From Adiantum capillus-veneris (Eukaryota; Streptophyta; Polypodiopsida; Polypodiales; Pteridaceae): a DNA stretch of 64,000 bases. Every line of letters begins with the position of its first letter. Position 1 is the first letter of the stretch. Positions 1-10,313 of the stretch are shown one piece after another. The notes beneath the pieces are model-generated. The model searched no databases and was not told the origin of the DNA. It saw only the letters and a list, made by a program, of their open reading frames with translations. A program made the position numbers and the translations under genes. Location: positions 125,589,043-125,653,042 of the forward strand of contig CM043960.1 of NCBI GenBank assembly GCA_014529385.2, read 5' to 3'.

Positions 1-2082
1 GTAAGCTTCGGACCTGGTCTTCCAGAGCTGGTACAAGAGCTCCCTCTTGTTCGGTTCCTGCTCTACTAGCTCTAGGGGTAGTCCTGAGTCTAGTGATTGT
101 TCTTTCTTGGAGCTCGACTCTTTCCCTTAGCTCAATGAGCTCATCTTTAGCCACCTCCAAGTCGTCTTCCATTCGCTCCCTTGCTTCCTGTGCACTTGTT
201 ACTTCTCTTGAAGCCTCGGCTAGCTGGAGTATCAAGCCGTCTCTCTCGTTTTTCGCGTCATAGAGTGATGCTTTATGACTTTCAGATTCAGTCATAGCAT
301 TCTCTAATTTCCTCTGCAACTCGGCTTCCCTTTGTTTGGCTGTTTCAATCTCCACTTCCTTTGCCTTGGATCTTTCTTTGATCTTGCTGAGCAGTTCATG
401 CACCATGTGCATGTCTTTTTCATCTTCATCTGTCAACTCTAAAGCTTTTTCTGCCACCACCTCCACTGGCTTCGGCTCTTCTAGTACGTTCTGCTCGTCC
501 AGTTTCTCTTCACTCTCTTTTGTACTCTTTATTTTTTCCTCTGTCCCTCTCCGATCATCTTGTTTTTGTAGGGTGATCCCATAAACTGCCTCAAGGGCCT
601 CTTCTTCAGTGTACCCTATCGCTACCAGATCCTCATAATCGTTTTTCTTTTGCTGAATTGGATCTATCTCCTTTTCCTTGGTCCCGGCCTCCGGCTTTTC
701 CATACCAGCCGTGTCCATCTCTACTGTGGTCTCTTCCACAATGATTTCCGTCTTCTTCGGGCTTGGTACATCAGTAAAGGAGGGCTGATTTTCCTCAGTC
801 ATCTTGGCTTTCCCTTTGTTTGCTTGCCCGTCTTTCTCTTGAGGTTCAGTAGACTCATCTACTTTCTTCTTCCCCTTGTCGTCCTTTTTCAGTTCAGCTT
901 TTAAAAGCTGTACTTCCTCTTCAGTGTATGGCTCGACAGGTTGCTGCTCCAGTATAGCCTTTGACTCCTCATAAGCTCTAATATATTGATCATATTGATC
1001 AACATGTGGCCTGGCTGAGCTAGTTCCGACTTTAGTGGGGTCTGGCACCCACTTTTCTTCAAAGTCCCCCTTTAGAGCTCTTTCCGCTCTAAACTGCTCC
1101 ACTAGTCTTTCCATTCTTGCCACTTTCTGACTTTTGGTTTGCTTGGGAGCAACCTTCTTCTTTGCTTTCTTCATAAGCGGCTCATCCACATCCTCTTTAG
1201 GTTCTGAAACTATTTCTAGTTTCCTGCGTGCTCTTGTGGACGCCCTCTTGGATACTTCAAGCTGTTCTTCCTTCTCATCGGTTTCTCTAAGCCACTCATT
1301 CTGGGAGGGAACCTTTGGCCATTGATCTCTGGCTCCAATAGCTTCATAAGCTATTCTTGTCAGAACTTCAGCTCCTCCTATATACTTTGGCTTCTCGTTG
1401 TGCATGGCAATTACTTGCTCGTGGATGTGTTGAGCGTAATTCACCTCTTTTGGCATATTGCTCTTCAATGCCCATGTGATGGTAGTTGCAATGGCATGGG
1501 GTGGTGTCGTATACTTTTGCGGTCTTTTACTGCAAATATGGAGAAACTGGTTGTACAGTCGGCAAAGGGTTGCCGCTCTTTGGTCTGCCATATCTCCATA
1601 GGTTGCATTCTGTTTCTTGGACCCATAAACCTCTATAGCCTCCCTTCTTTCCCTGACAAAGCTCCCTTTGTTGTGCAGCTTCAATGCATCTGCAATGACC
1701 TGTGGAGTGATCTGTACCTCTACTTTCTCTCCATCTATTGCTGTCAATGTGGCTTTCCCATCCTTCTGAATGGAGGTTGCCAACTCATACACTCTTCTTG
1801 TATCTACAAGTCTTCCCTTTCCAGGTACCTGCTGATGTTCTCTGACCTGCTATAATCCACCAATTCTTGTGGGATCATCGGTATATCCACCGCTTGCCCT
1901 TGAGGATCTCTGAAATTCCCCTGGTAGATTTTTATTCCCTCTTGTTCCAGTACTGCTTCCTCCACCCAAGTTTTGGTTGGCTTGAGGGTTTCTGCTGGAA
2001 TGTCAAAGGGTTCTGCTTCTGCAAGAGCATCTTTGATTGTCGGTCTTTTTCTCTTTGTTGCTGATGACTTGGCGGAATCCAT
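1..2082 (-). pseudogene. additional ORF (aORF) of element A, N-terminal part, one frameshift
   Basis: Sense-oriented ORF downstream of pol. It starts at the ATG at 2082 with a lysine-rich N-terminus. A one-base frameshift lies near 1825: the first frame stops at 1804 and a frame starting LVDTRRVYELATSI continues open to the window edge. The N-terminal ~250 residues look like a folded domain; the rest is charged, rich in E/K/Q and predicted by eye to be coiled coil. The same protein is coded at 61846-63398 (copy 2, which supplies the C-terminal part) and in diverged form at 55161-58680 (element F), so it is a stable component of this lineage. No signal peptide or membrane segment is visible, which argues against an envelope protein. 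The first domain loosely resembles plant transposon-associated proteins of unknown function. Role unknown. Confidence 0.75.
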
Positions 2083-4889
2083 GGATCCTGTAACTCCAAT
2101 TTCAAAAGTTAGCGTCTTTTTAGTACTGAAAGCCGAAATGAAGCTTTTAACTATTCAAATGACTTGAAAATTGAAACATGAGCTATTCAGGGCCTAAGGA
2201 TGCAAGGTAGGTGAAAAAATATGCAAAATGGGCTCAAAATCATGCTAGAGACATCATATGCGTATGATGTCTTTTGTGTCAAAATGACTTCATATTGGTT
2301 GTGCTTGTAGCTGATAGTGTATACATGAGTATCATATGCTTGGATTTGAGTTTGGATACCATTTGGTCAAGTTTTGGCCAATTTAGTCCAGTTCCGGCTC
2401 TTGGCAAAATTTTGAAAGGGAATTGGATTTTATGATCCAAATTGGATAAAACTTGGTGGTTCACTTTCAAATGGCATGTAGATTACTTCTGTTTCGTGGT
2501 TGAAGCCCTGAGGTGCCAAAATCACATAGTGAGACATCATACGCGTATGATGTCTTTTAGTGTATTTTTGGACCAAATTTCTCTATAAGCTTGGATATGG
2601 CTTCAGATAGGCTTATTCGGTGGATTTATGAATTTTGGATAGATTTTGGGCTAAAAATGGCTCTGGAGACATCATACGCGTATGATGTCTTTTTCATCAA
2701 TTTTTCATGGGATTGGTTCTGTGGACTTCCCATGTACTAGTGAAGGACTTTCCCTACTCAAATCTTGGTTTGGACTTGAGTATGTTGAATTTGGGCTAAA
2801 ATAGGCTTTGGATGAAGGATTTTCCCTCAATTGGGCTAATGCGGTGATCCTCTTGACCAAATGGTTCCAAACTTTATATGTAGCATGTATTAGATATATA
2901 TAATGGATGTATGATGTCAAATGAGCAGTTTTGGCTCTGTAAGTGCAAATAGACATTATACGCGTATGATGTCTTTTGTGTCAAAATGGTGTTTTTTGGT
3001 TCCAGATAGCTTATAGATGTTTTAATCAACAATCCTACAAAGTTTCAATGAGTTTGGAGTTATTTTGACAAAATTAGGACCAAAAATCAATTTTATGGCC
3101 TACTTTGCGTCTTTTTGGTTTCCTTGGGTTTTCTAACTCCAATTCTCATGATACTTGGTTCATAGGATGTGATTAACATGTGGAATTAGGCTATGCACTC
3201 AAATGTTGAAATGGATGTGAAAATCATGCTGTGAGACATCATACGCGTATGATGTCTTTTCTTGAAATGTTACTCTTTTTGTGCAAAGAATGCTTTGTGC
3301 TAGTGCCCTAAGCCCTGCTAACTAGTTTTCAACTTAAAAAGTCATCAGTTTAGCTAAAAACCCCCTTATAGGCATTTCAGTCTCCGAAGTCGTCTTTTTG
3401 CTTTGGAGTTGAATTTCTTCAACTTTTCTTCTCAAGAGTTGCATTTCCAGCTCATTGGATATGTTGTGAAGCCACCTATTTAGTTGAACTTGACTTTGGC
3501 TCCCCGTTCTCCATCTTTCTCCATTTGGTTGCCCGAAAGCGTCTTTTTCACCATCGGTAAGTGAATCAGCTTTCTTTTGGGTTTTGCTTGCAAACATAAG
3601 TCGCCCATGTATATTTGAAGCTGCTTGTGAAGTTTCATGTCATTTGGTCGTCAATTTTAGTCGTTATGCCAAAATGACGCTTTGTGTGTCCGCAGCCGAA
3701 TCGGTTGTTCCGACCTACTTTTGGTGATCCAAACCCGGAGATACTCCATGGTTGCATTGCCCTCGATGTTGTTAAGCTTCCTGAGAAGTTTTGTGTCGTT
3801 TCGACAACTTTTTCCTGTTTGCCTCTTGCAGGCTCTGTTGACCTAGGTTTTTTCAAGTCGTTCTTTCTCGAGCTTTGAGTGTTAAAAAACCATCTTCTAT
3901 GCTAGGATAACCCACCTCTAAGTTCTTGCAAGGTTTGGTTAGGCGGTTGTGCCCCTACCTAGCGTTCTTTCCCATTCCCCGTCTGCTCTTGTTTCTTGGT
4001 TTTGGTCAGTTTTCGCGACAAAAGTTAATGATAAGCATCAAAAGCTTATGGCAACGAGTCTACCTCTCATGTCTGGTGTCCTCTGAGCTCTCGTACCAGT
4101 CGTAGAAGGCGGTAGAAGGTCGGATGCTCCTGTGTGCTCTTTGCTCTCTCCAAGAAGGTAATAGTGGAAATGAGCTTGAAAGTGAAGTGAAAAATACTTA
4201 ACTTCGGACTTCCCGGATCACTTGTTACCAAATTTGACATGTGCTCCTATCTCGTCGTGAAATGCACTTTAGGATTTGAAATTTCTCAATTTGGACTCCG
4301 TTTGACCTGTTTTTGAGAAATCTGTCCAGTTTGCCAAAATTCTGTTATTTCGGGCTTTCCGTAACTTTTTCAGAATTGTACCCAATTTTTACCATGTGTT
4401 GCCCTTGTCATTAGGACCATCACCGTCTATTCTTTTCTTTTTTCCGATCTCATTTCACCTGCTTTTTTTTTTTCTTTTACTTTTATTAAGAAAATCATAA
4501 AAAATAAAGGAAAAAAGCAAATTGAAGCCAAAAAATTCCAAACATACACGATAAGTAGCTGGTAACCTTGTGTATATGAATATACACTTATTTGTGATTT
4601 CTGGACTTGGATTACCACTTTTTAGCTCCAAAAACACTCTTATTTAGTGATATTTACACGTCTAGAGACCCAAATTCATCATTTGATCTCTTCTTGTTGC
4701 AAAACAAGGTATATAAGGGCATAAATATTATCAATATCCGCAATCAAACATAAAAATTACAAAATCATGTAAGACACTGCCCTTGTAATATAATTTTTGT
4801 TTTTCTTTGTTTTTGACGCTTGTAGCTGCTTTGTAACTCCTGTATACCTGTATACCTCCCCCCCTCCTAGTCTGAGTCCTCTCGGACGA
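2083..4889 (-). other. non-coding spacer between pol and aORF of element A
   Basis: About 2.8 kb without a convincing gene. The aORF-proximal half holds the palindrome array. The rest is AT-rich with short minus-strand reading frames (3334-3597 lysine- and glutamine-rich; 3635-3856) that have no recognisable domain. They may be degraded coding sequence, but this is not supported. No promoter could be assigned for the aORF. Confidence 0.6.
2250..3256. repeat. array of five 22-bp palindromes in the A pol-aORF spacer
   Basis: Copies at 2250-2271, 2533-2554, 2668-2689, 2952-2973 and 3235-3256. Consensus arms are GACATCATACG and CGTATGATGTC, a perfect dyad with an ACGCGT core. Three copies are perfect; 2250 has core ATGCGT and 2952 has one arm change. 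Start-to-start spacings are 283, 135, 284 and 283 bp. Sequence between copies is AT-rich and only weakly similar from unit to unit, so the palindrome is the best-conserved part. Similar arrays occur in the A leader and in elements B and F. Confidence 0.95.
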
Positions 4890-6268
4890 CTATGAAGTGT
4901 CTGTGGGCGAAGCATTGTAGGTGTTTTGGTCATAAGTTCCCAATGCAATTGCAGAGCGATGATACAGCAGTCTTTCCAATAAAGCTGCTCTTTGTTTGAT
5001 TGAAGGATTGGTGGTCGGGTTTTGGATTGGTTTTGGCACTTTGGTAGTAGAATCAGTAGATGGATTCTTCTTCACTTTGTTGTTCTTTTTCACAATCCAA
5101 ATCTACTTCCGCTTTGCTTGTGCTTGCCACAAACTCTTTGCGACCCAAACCTGCTTTGTTTTTTGTGTTGATTTCCTCGCCTTGAAATACCTAGGAGTTT
5201 TCGTTGATTGTACTGAAGGGAGTTCCTGTTTACAAATCTTTGGGATCCAAATTTGCTTGCTATGGCTTTGTGCCGTCATGAACTTCTTTGGAATCCAGAT
5301 CTGTTTCACTGTCCTTGATTGTCTGGAATCACTCTGTTGTCTGGTATTGAAGACTCTGTTTTCCACCTTTGTGTTCTCTGGCACAACCTCTTTTGGTCTC
5401 CATACCAACTTTGACTCCGTTTTTTCCCAAGGCTGAGCTGTTATATTATTGCTTGTCTTCCTTATCCACTGTTGAGAATTCCTCGTCGAAGAGTAATCCG
5501 GTTATATAGAAACTTTTGGTTGCCATTGCTTCTTCTTTTTCTCTGGTTGTTGTTTACCTTTGGCTTTGGATTCGTCCTTTGGAGTTGGCTCTTCTCCTTT
5601 GGTGAACTTAACTGATTGACTTTCACCTTCGTATTTGATAAGCACTGATTTAGAACTCCAGTCAATCATTGCATTGTATTGCTTCTGCCATGGTTGTCCT
5701 AGCAATAATGGATGTTGTGTAGCTTGGTCTTCAACCACGTAAAACATATGAGGATACACATACTGGTTAATCTGTATATGTAAAACTGTGCATCCGACAG
5801 TTTTGATTGAATTCTCAGAGTAACTCTTTAACTCTTGCTTGGCAGTTTGTAATTTAGTGTCATTTGTCAATTGTCTATACAAACTGAGTGAAAGTAGGTT
5901 AGTTTGAGCTCCTGAATCCAATAGTGCTCTCGCTTTGATTTGGTTGGTTCCTACTTTGCATTCAATGATGGGTTCTTCTTTGTCATTATCCATTTTTGTT
6001 ATACTGACTGCGTTTATTCGTATTGCTCCTTCATTGCGCTGTTTCTGACGCAGTAGTCTTCTTTTCTCCATTCTTTCCTTCGCCTCGGCTTGCGCTTCCT
6101 CCACAATCTTTTTCTTTTTCTGGACACGGAGCTTTTCTTGATGTATTTTGAGAAGCATGTCTTGGGTTAGCGGCAAAAGATACTTTTTCACTCTACATCC
6201 ACTAATCCAATTGGGCATTTCTTCTCCGTCTAATGTAGCAAGCTTGACGGCTCCACTTGGTGATAGAT
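4890..6268 (-). pseudogene. pol C-terminus of A: integrase GPY-like tail, second retropepsin-like domain, W-x-P-K tail
   Basis: Continues the integrase in a shifted frame. The first part (GPLVIKDLSPSGAVKL, then a basic helix) is the C-terminal integrase domain. A retropepsin-like domain follows: catalytic LLDSGAQTNLLS near 5910-5950 and a later LLLGQP strand near 5690, so the D-S-G triad is kept. The tail repeats short W-x-x-K units (WQPK, WRPK, WIPK twice, WVAK, WIVK) and ends at 4890. In-frame stops sit at 5502 (TAA) and 5103 (TAG). A protease at this position is in addition to the one at the end of gag; the usual plant gypsy order has only one, before RT. The tail motif recurs in B and C. 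Tail function unknown. Confidence 0.8.
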
Positions 6269-6312
6269 CTTTAATCACCAAAGGTCCCATCTTTAATCAC
6301 CAGAGGTCCCAT
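6269..6312. repeat. 22-bp tandem duplication that shifts the integrase frame
   Basis: Two adjacent 22-bp copies beginning CTTTAATCACCA (6269-6290 and 6291-6312) differ at one base (AAAGG versus AGAGG). They code for the repeated GPLVIKD segment of the integrase C-terminal domain. Twenty-two bases is one more than a multiple of three, so the duplication throws the downstream part out of frame. Confidence 0.9.
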
Positions 6313-9300
6313 CCCTCGCTTTTTAAGCTTCTTAGCATGTTGTTTCAGAGTGTAAACTAGGACATAGTCCCCAACCTTAAACTCTTTAGTCCACACATGC
6401 TTATCAAAAAATTCTTTTGGTCGCCTTTTTTTAGCGTAGATAGAAGCTACTGCTTTTAGGCGAAGCTCGTCTAGCTTTTCCAGGTCATCTATTCTATCAG
6501 AAAGCTCGTGCCCTGTCCACTTTAGATCCTTAGCCACCCTTAAGGTTGAAATCAAGAATTCTATTGGTAAGATAGCATTTAGCCCAAAAACCATGTTATA
6601 TGGGGTCGTTCCTATTGATGTTTTATATGCTACCCTATATGTCCATAATGTTGAATGCAACTTCTGGTCCCAGTCAGTTCTGGACTCAGATACAATCTTC
6701 GTAAGGACCGTGCATATGGTTTTGTTTGTTGCTTCAGCTTGTCCGTTTGCTTGTGGATGATACGGGGCTGATTTCCTATGGATTACCATGAATTCATCTA
6801 GAAGGATCTTTATCACTTCATTTATAAAATGTGTGCCTCGATCACTCACAATTTCTATTGGCAATCCATATCGTACAAAGACGTATTCATATAGAAATTG
6901 TGTCGTGGTCCTGGCATCTGCTTTTTAAGTTGCCTTTGCTTCGACCCACCTTGTTAGATAGTCTGTAGCCACAATGATGTATTGTGCATGAGTCTTATAT
7001 GCAGGAGGTGAAATGGGTCCGACATAATCAATTCCCCATTTTGCACAAGCTCTTGCCCCCATAATTGGTCTAAGCGGCATATCATCTCTTTTAAGTGGTA
7101 CTTTGGTCCGCTGACAGTCATCGCACCGTCTAACGTATTCCTCAGCGTCCATATGTAATGTTGGCCACCATATTCCTGCGGCTAAGACAAGTTTTGCTGT
7201 CTTATCACCTGAGAAATGGCCTCCACCTACTCCTCCATGAGCTTGCTCTAGGATTATCACATACTCAGACTCTGATGCGCAAATCCTAAGCTGGTTGTCT
7301 TTACCTCTCTTATAGAGTTGATCTCCTATTAAAGCGTAATCTCTAGCTTCTGTCTCTACAGATTTCTGACGAGCTTTTGACGTTCCTTCTGGGAAAGTTC
7401 TATTTGTGAGATATTCAACAATATACTGACTCCATTCTGGAGCGATCATTATCTGATATAATGTCGAATACTCTGCTGGCGGTTTTGATGAACATACAAT
7501 ACATACAGTGACATATTCATGTACGCTTTCTTTCATTCCTGGCCAATAGACTCCCAATTGTAACAAATTCCTATATGTGTTCCTTCTTGAACAATGAAAT
7601 GCACATTCCTGAACATGTGCTTCGCGCAGATATATATTATATTCCTCAGGATTGATGCATAGTCGTAAAACATGATCATTTCCCAATTGATACAACCTTC
7701 CTGCAACCAATTGAAGATTCTTGGATTGCTGAATAGCAATATGTTTCTGGTTGTATTCTCTTCTATCGAACTCTCCTCCATAGGTTAATAGGTTAACGAC
7801 ATTTTGAGACCACTTCGGTATCATTTCTATGTTGAACAAGTACGCGTCTGGCATGTCGTCATCTACTCCTATAGGGTCTTCTCCATTCGTCAATCGCGAA
7901 AGATGATCAGCTCTAAGATGTGTTTTTCCTTTCTTTACTACTACCGTGAAGTCGAATTCCAGTAAGATAATGAACCATCTCACTATTCTCCCGGTATTGC
8001 ATGGTTTATTCACTAGGTAGAGCAAGGCTTGGTGATCCGTAAAAAACACAAACTTGTTGGCTAGAAGATAATGCCGAAATTTCTTCACAGCATATATCAT
8101 TCCTAATCCCTCTCGCTCTGTTGTGGTGTAATTCTTCTCTGCATTGTTGAGCTGTCGACTGGCGTAACAGATAGGAAAATCCATGTTTCCTTCTTCTGGC
8201 TGAGCCAGAATGCATCCTATTGCATATGCCGAAGCATCTATATGCACATGGAATATCTTCTCCCAATCTGGTGATTTCAAGACTGGAGCAGTAATGAGTG
8301 CCTCTTTCAATTTCTTGAACGATTCCTCACACTCCTCTGTCCATTCAAAGTTCACTATTAGCCTGTAAAGTGGTTGGCCTATTATAGCGTACATGTAAAT
8401 GAATCGTCTATAATATCCGCAATGTCCCATAAAGCTCTGTACTTGTTTCGCATTGGTTGGTCTAGGCATATCCACTATAACTTTTATCTTCTCTAAATCC
8501 GTGGATATTCCGTTTTGTGAGACAATATGTCCCAGAATTCTGCCCTGTCGGACCATAAACACACATTTCTCAGGATTGAGACAAATGCGATATGTCCTAC
8601 ATTTCTCAAATACTTTTCTTAGGTGTTCTAGATGCTCATCTCTCAGAAGAGAATGTACACATAAGTCATCCATGTATATTTCTAGAAACAACCTTAAGTA
8701 TTCTTTGAAAGCATGCGTCATCAGCCTCTGGAAGGTTGCGGGAGCATTGGTTAGACCAAAAGGCATAACCCGATAAGCATAAATTCCCCACTCCGTTGCA
8801 AAAGCTGTTTTATGTTGATCTTCCAGTGCTATGGCTAGCTGGTTATATCCTGAAAAACCATCAAGAAAGGAGTATGCTGTTTTCCCTGATACACGCTCTA
8901 GAACATGATCAGTTATCGGCAGGGGATAATTGTCCCTGATTGTTGCAGCATTCACTTTCTTTAAGTTGACACACACTCGGAGTTTTCCGTTCTTCTTGGG
9001 TACTACCACAATTGGAGATACCCAATCGGTGTGTTCAATCTCGTATATGAATTCAGCTTCCATTAGCTTATCTATCTCTTCTTTGATTCGCTTAGCAAAT
9101 GTATCATTATATGTGTATGGTCTCTGTCTGCTAGGCTTTGCGTCTTGTTTCAGTGGGATTGTGTGTTGGCATATCGATGGGTCAACTCCCTTTAAGTCCT
9201 TATAAGACCATGCAAACACATCCCTATACTCTCTGAGAAGACTCAAAAGTCTCTCTTCCTCGCCTGGAGACAAATCTGTGGCTATGTACACCGGTCTAGG

Positions 9301-9954
9301 TGTCTCACCTGGAGCTGCTAAATCAACTTTTTTTGCATCCTCCGGTCCGTCATAAGATTCGTTCTCCCTTCTCTCTCGAATAGGTTGGGTTAATACCACC
9401 TTCCTATCCTCTATTGTGAATTTCCTATAGTGAGAGGGAACATCCATGTTTTCCTTGATTTTGGCGTTTTCGTCCTCTCCACTCTCAAATTCTGTCGTCC
9501 AAACTTCTTTCAGAGTTTTCTTGAGCTCTCTGTACTTGTTTCTACGTTCTAACTTGGACTCCGTGTGTTCTCTGTTGCGCTTGTTCTTTTCTGATTTTTC
9601 TGTTTCTGTTTTCGTTCCATTCCTTTGAACTTGATTTCTTGAGCCTCTTTTGTCTTTTCGTAAGCTCTTTTGATCATTGCCTCTCATTCTTCCAGAAATC
9701 TTGTCCTTAACACAATCTTCCGCCTTTACTAGCATTAGGAATTGATTTTTTCCTCTTATTCTTGGCATCGGATTGGTTCTAACACCCTTTGTTTTTCTCT
9801 TTACTCTATAGCGTTTCTGGCGTTGTTTAGTTTGGTTCGGAAAATCATAAAATCGGACATCCGTTATAGTTTCTTCGTTTCCGCTTGAATTGTCCGTTGA
9901 CTCGTTGTCTGCTTCATTTCCCCACTCAGGATGATCGGGAATGTCGTGAAACAC
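6271..9954 (-). pseudogene. pol: A pol: reverse transcriptase, RNase H, duplicated HHCC module, integrase
   Basis: A 1009-residue frame (to 6925) continues in frame after one TAA stop at 6925-6927. Reading from 9954: a basic, low-complexity N-terminus to about residue 190; RT with VVVPKKNGKLRVC near 311, FGLTNAPATFQ and the catalytic YMDD near 428; RNase H with IDASAYAIG near 573, the TTTEREGLG glutamate and FFTDHQALL aspartate. Two successive modules, each starting near a WSQ motif and ending in an HHCC-type zinc finger (7480-7815 and 7110-7440), precede the integrase core. Core residues are WGIDYVG, SDRGTHF and QANGQAEATNK (D, D, E). A gypsy polymerase that would copy element RNA and integrate the cDNA; inactivated here by the stop and the 22-bp duplication. 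Confidence 0.93.
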
Positions 9955-10313
9955 CTCTTTTCATCTTCCTTTTCCAGTGTATCGTTCTTTTCAGTTTCTT
10001 TTTCGAGTACAGTTCTCAACATGAAGTACGGAACCACGTCGTACCCGTCCTTGTCGCAAAATTTTGTTGTGGGACCATCCGGAATTGCACAAACATCTAG
10101 GGTTGCTAGAATGTGTGTCCATTCTAATGGTTCAAGCGTGTCCTCTGGAAAGGGTTCTCCTATATAAGTTTCGTCTTCGATAGCCCTTTCTAAAACACAT
10201 TCTTCTCGTTTCAGACTTCCACATTTCGAAGCTCCACACATCCATAACTCCTTGGGTTTACCTAACCAAGCTGGAAATTCGGATTTCGGATCCCGCCAAA
10301 GTAGCTGAATCAA
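9864..10313 (-). pseudogene. gag-pol junction segment of A in a third frame
   Basis: A 149-residue frame bridges the end of gag (10258) and the pol frame (from 9954). It overlaps both but is in neither frame. The overlap with pol codes for similar residues in both frames (FTTFPIILSGEMKQ versus FHDIPDHPEWGNEAD), as expected from a small indel inside a once continuous polyprotein. No domain is recognised. Two frameshifts, near 10290 and near 9930, therefore separate gag from RT. Whether the first is a mutation or programmed frameshifting cannot be told from one copy. Confidence 0.6.

Noticed and set aside
1-2082. Envelope-like gene downstream of pol
   Set aside because: No signal peptide, transmembrane segment or fusion-like hydrophobic stretch; protein is charged and coiled-coil.
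2250-3256. Regularly spaced palindromic repeats as a CRISPR array
   Set aside because: Spacings of 124-295 bp, no uniform spacers, no cas genes, and the repeats lie inside plant LTR retrotransposons.
3334-3856. Two small minus-strand ORFs in the A spacer as genes
   Set aside because: Short, no domain, no support from copy 2 (region deleted) or from F.
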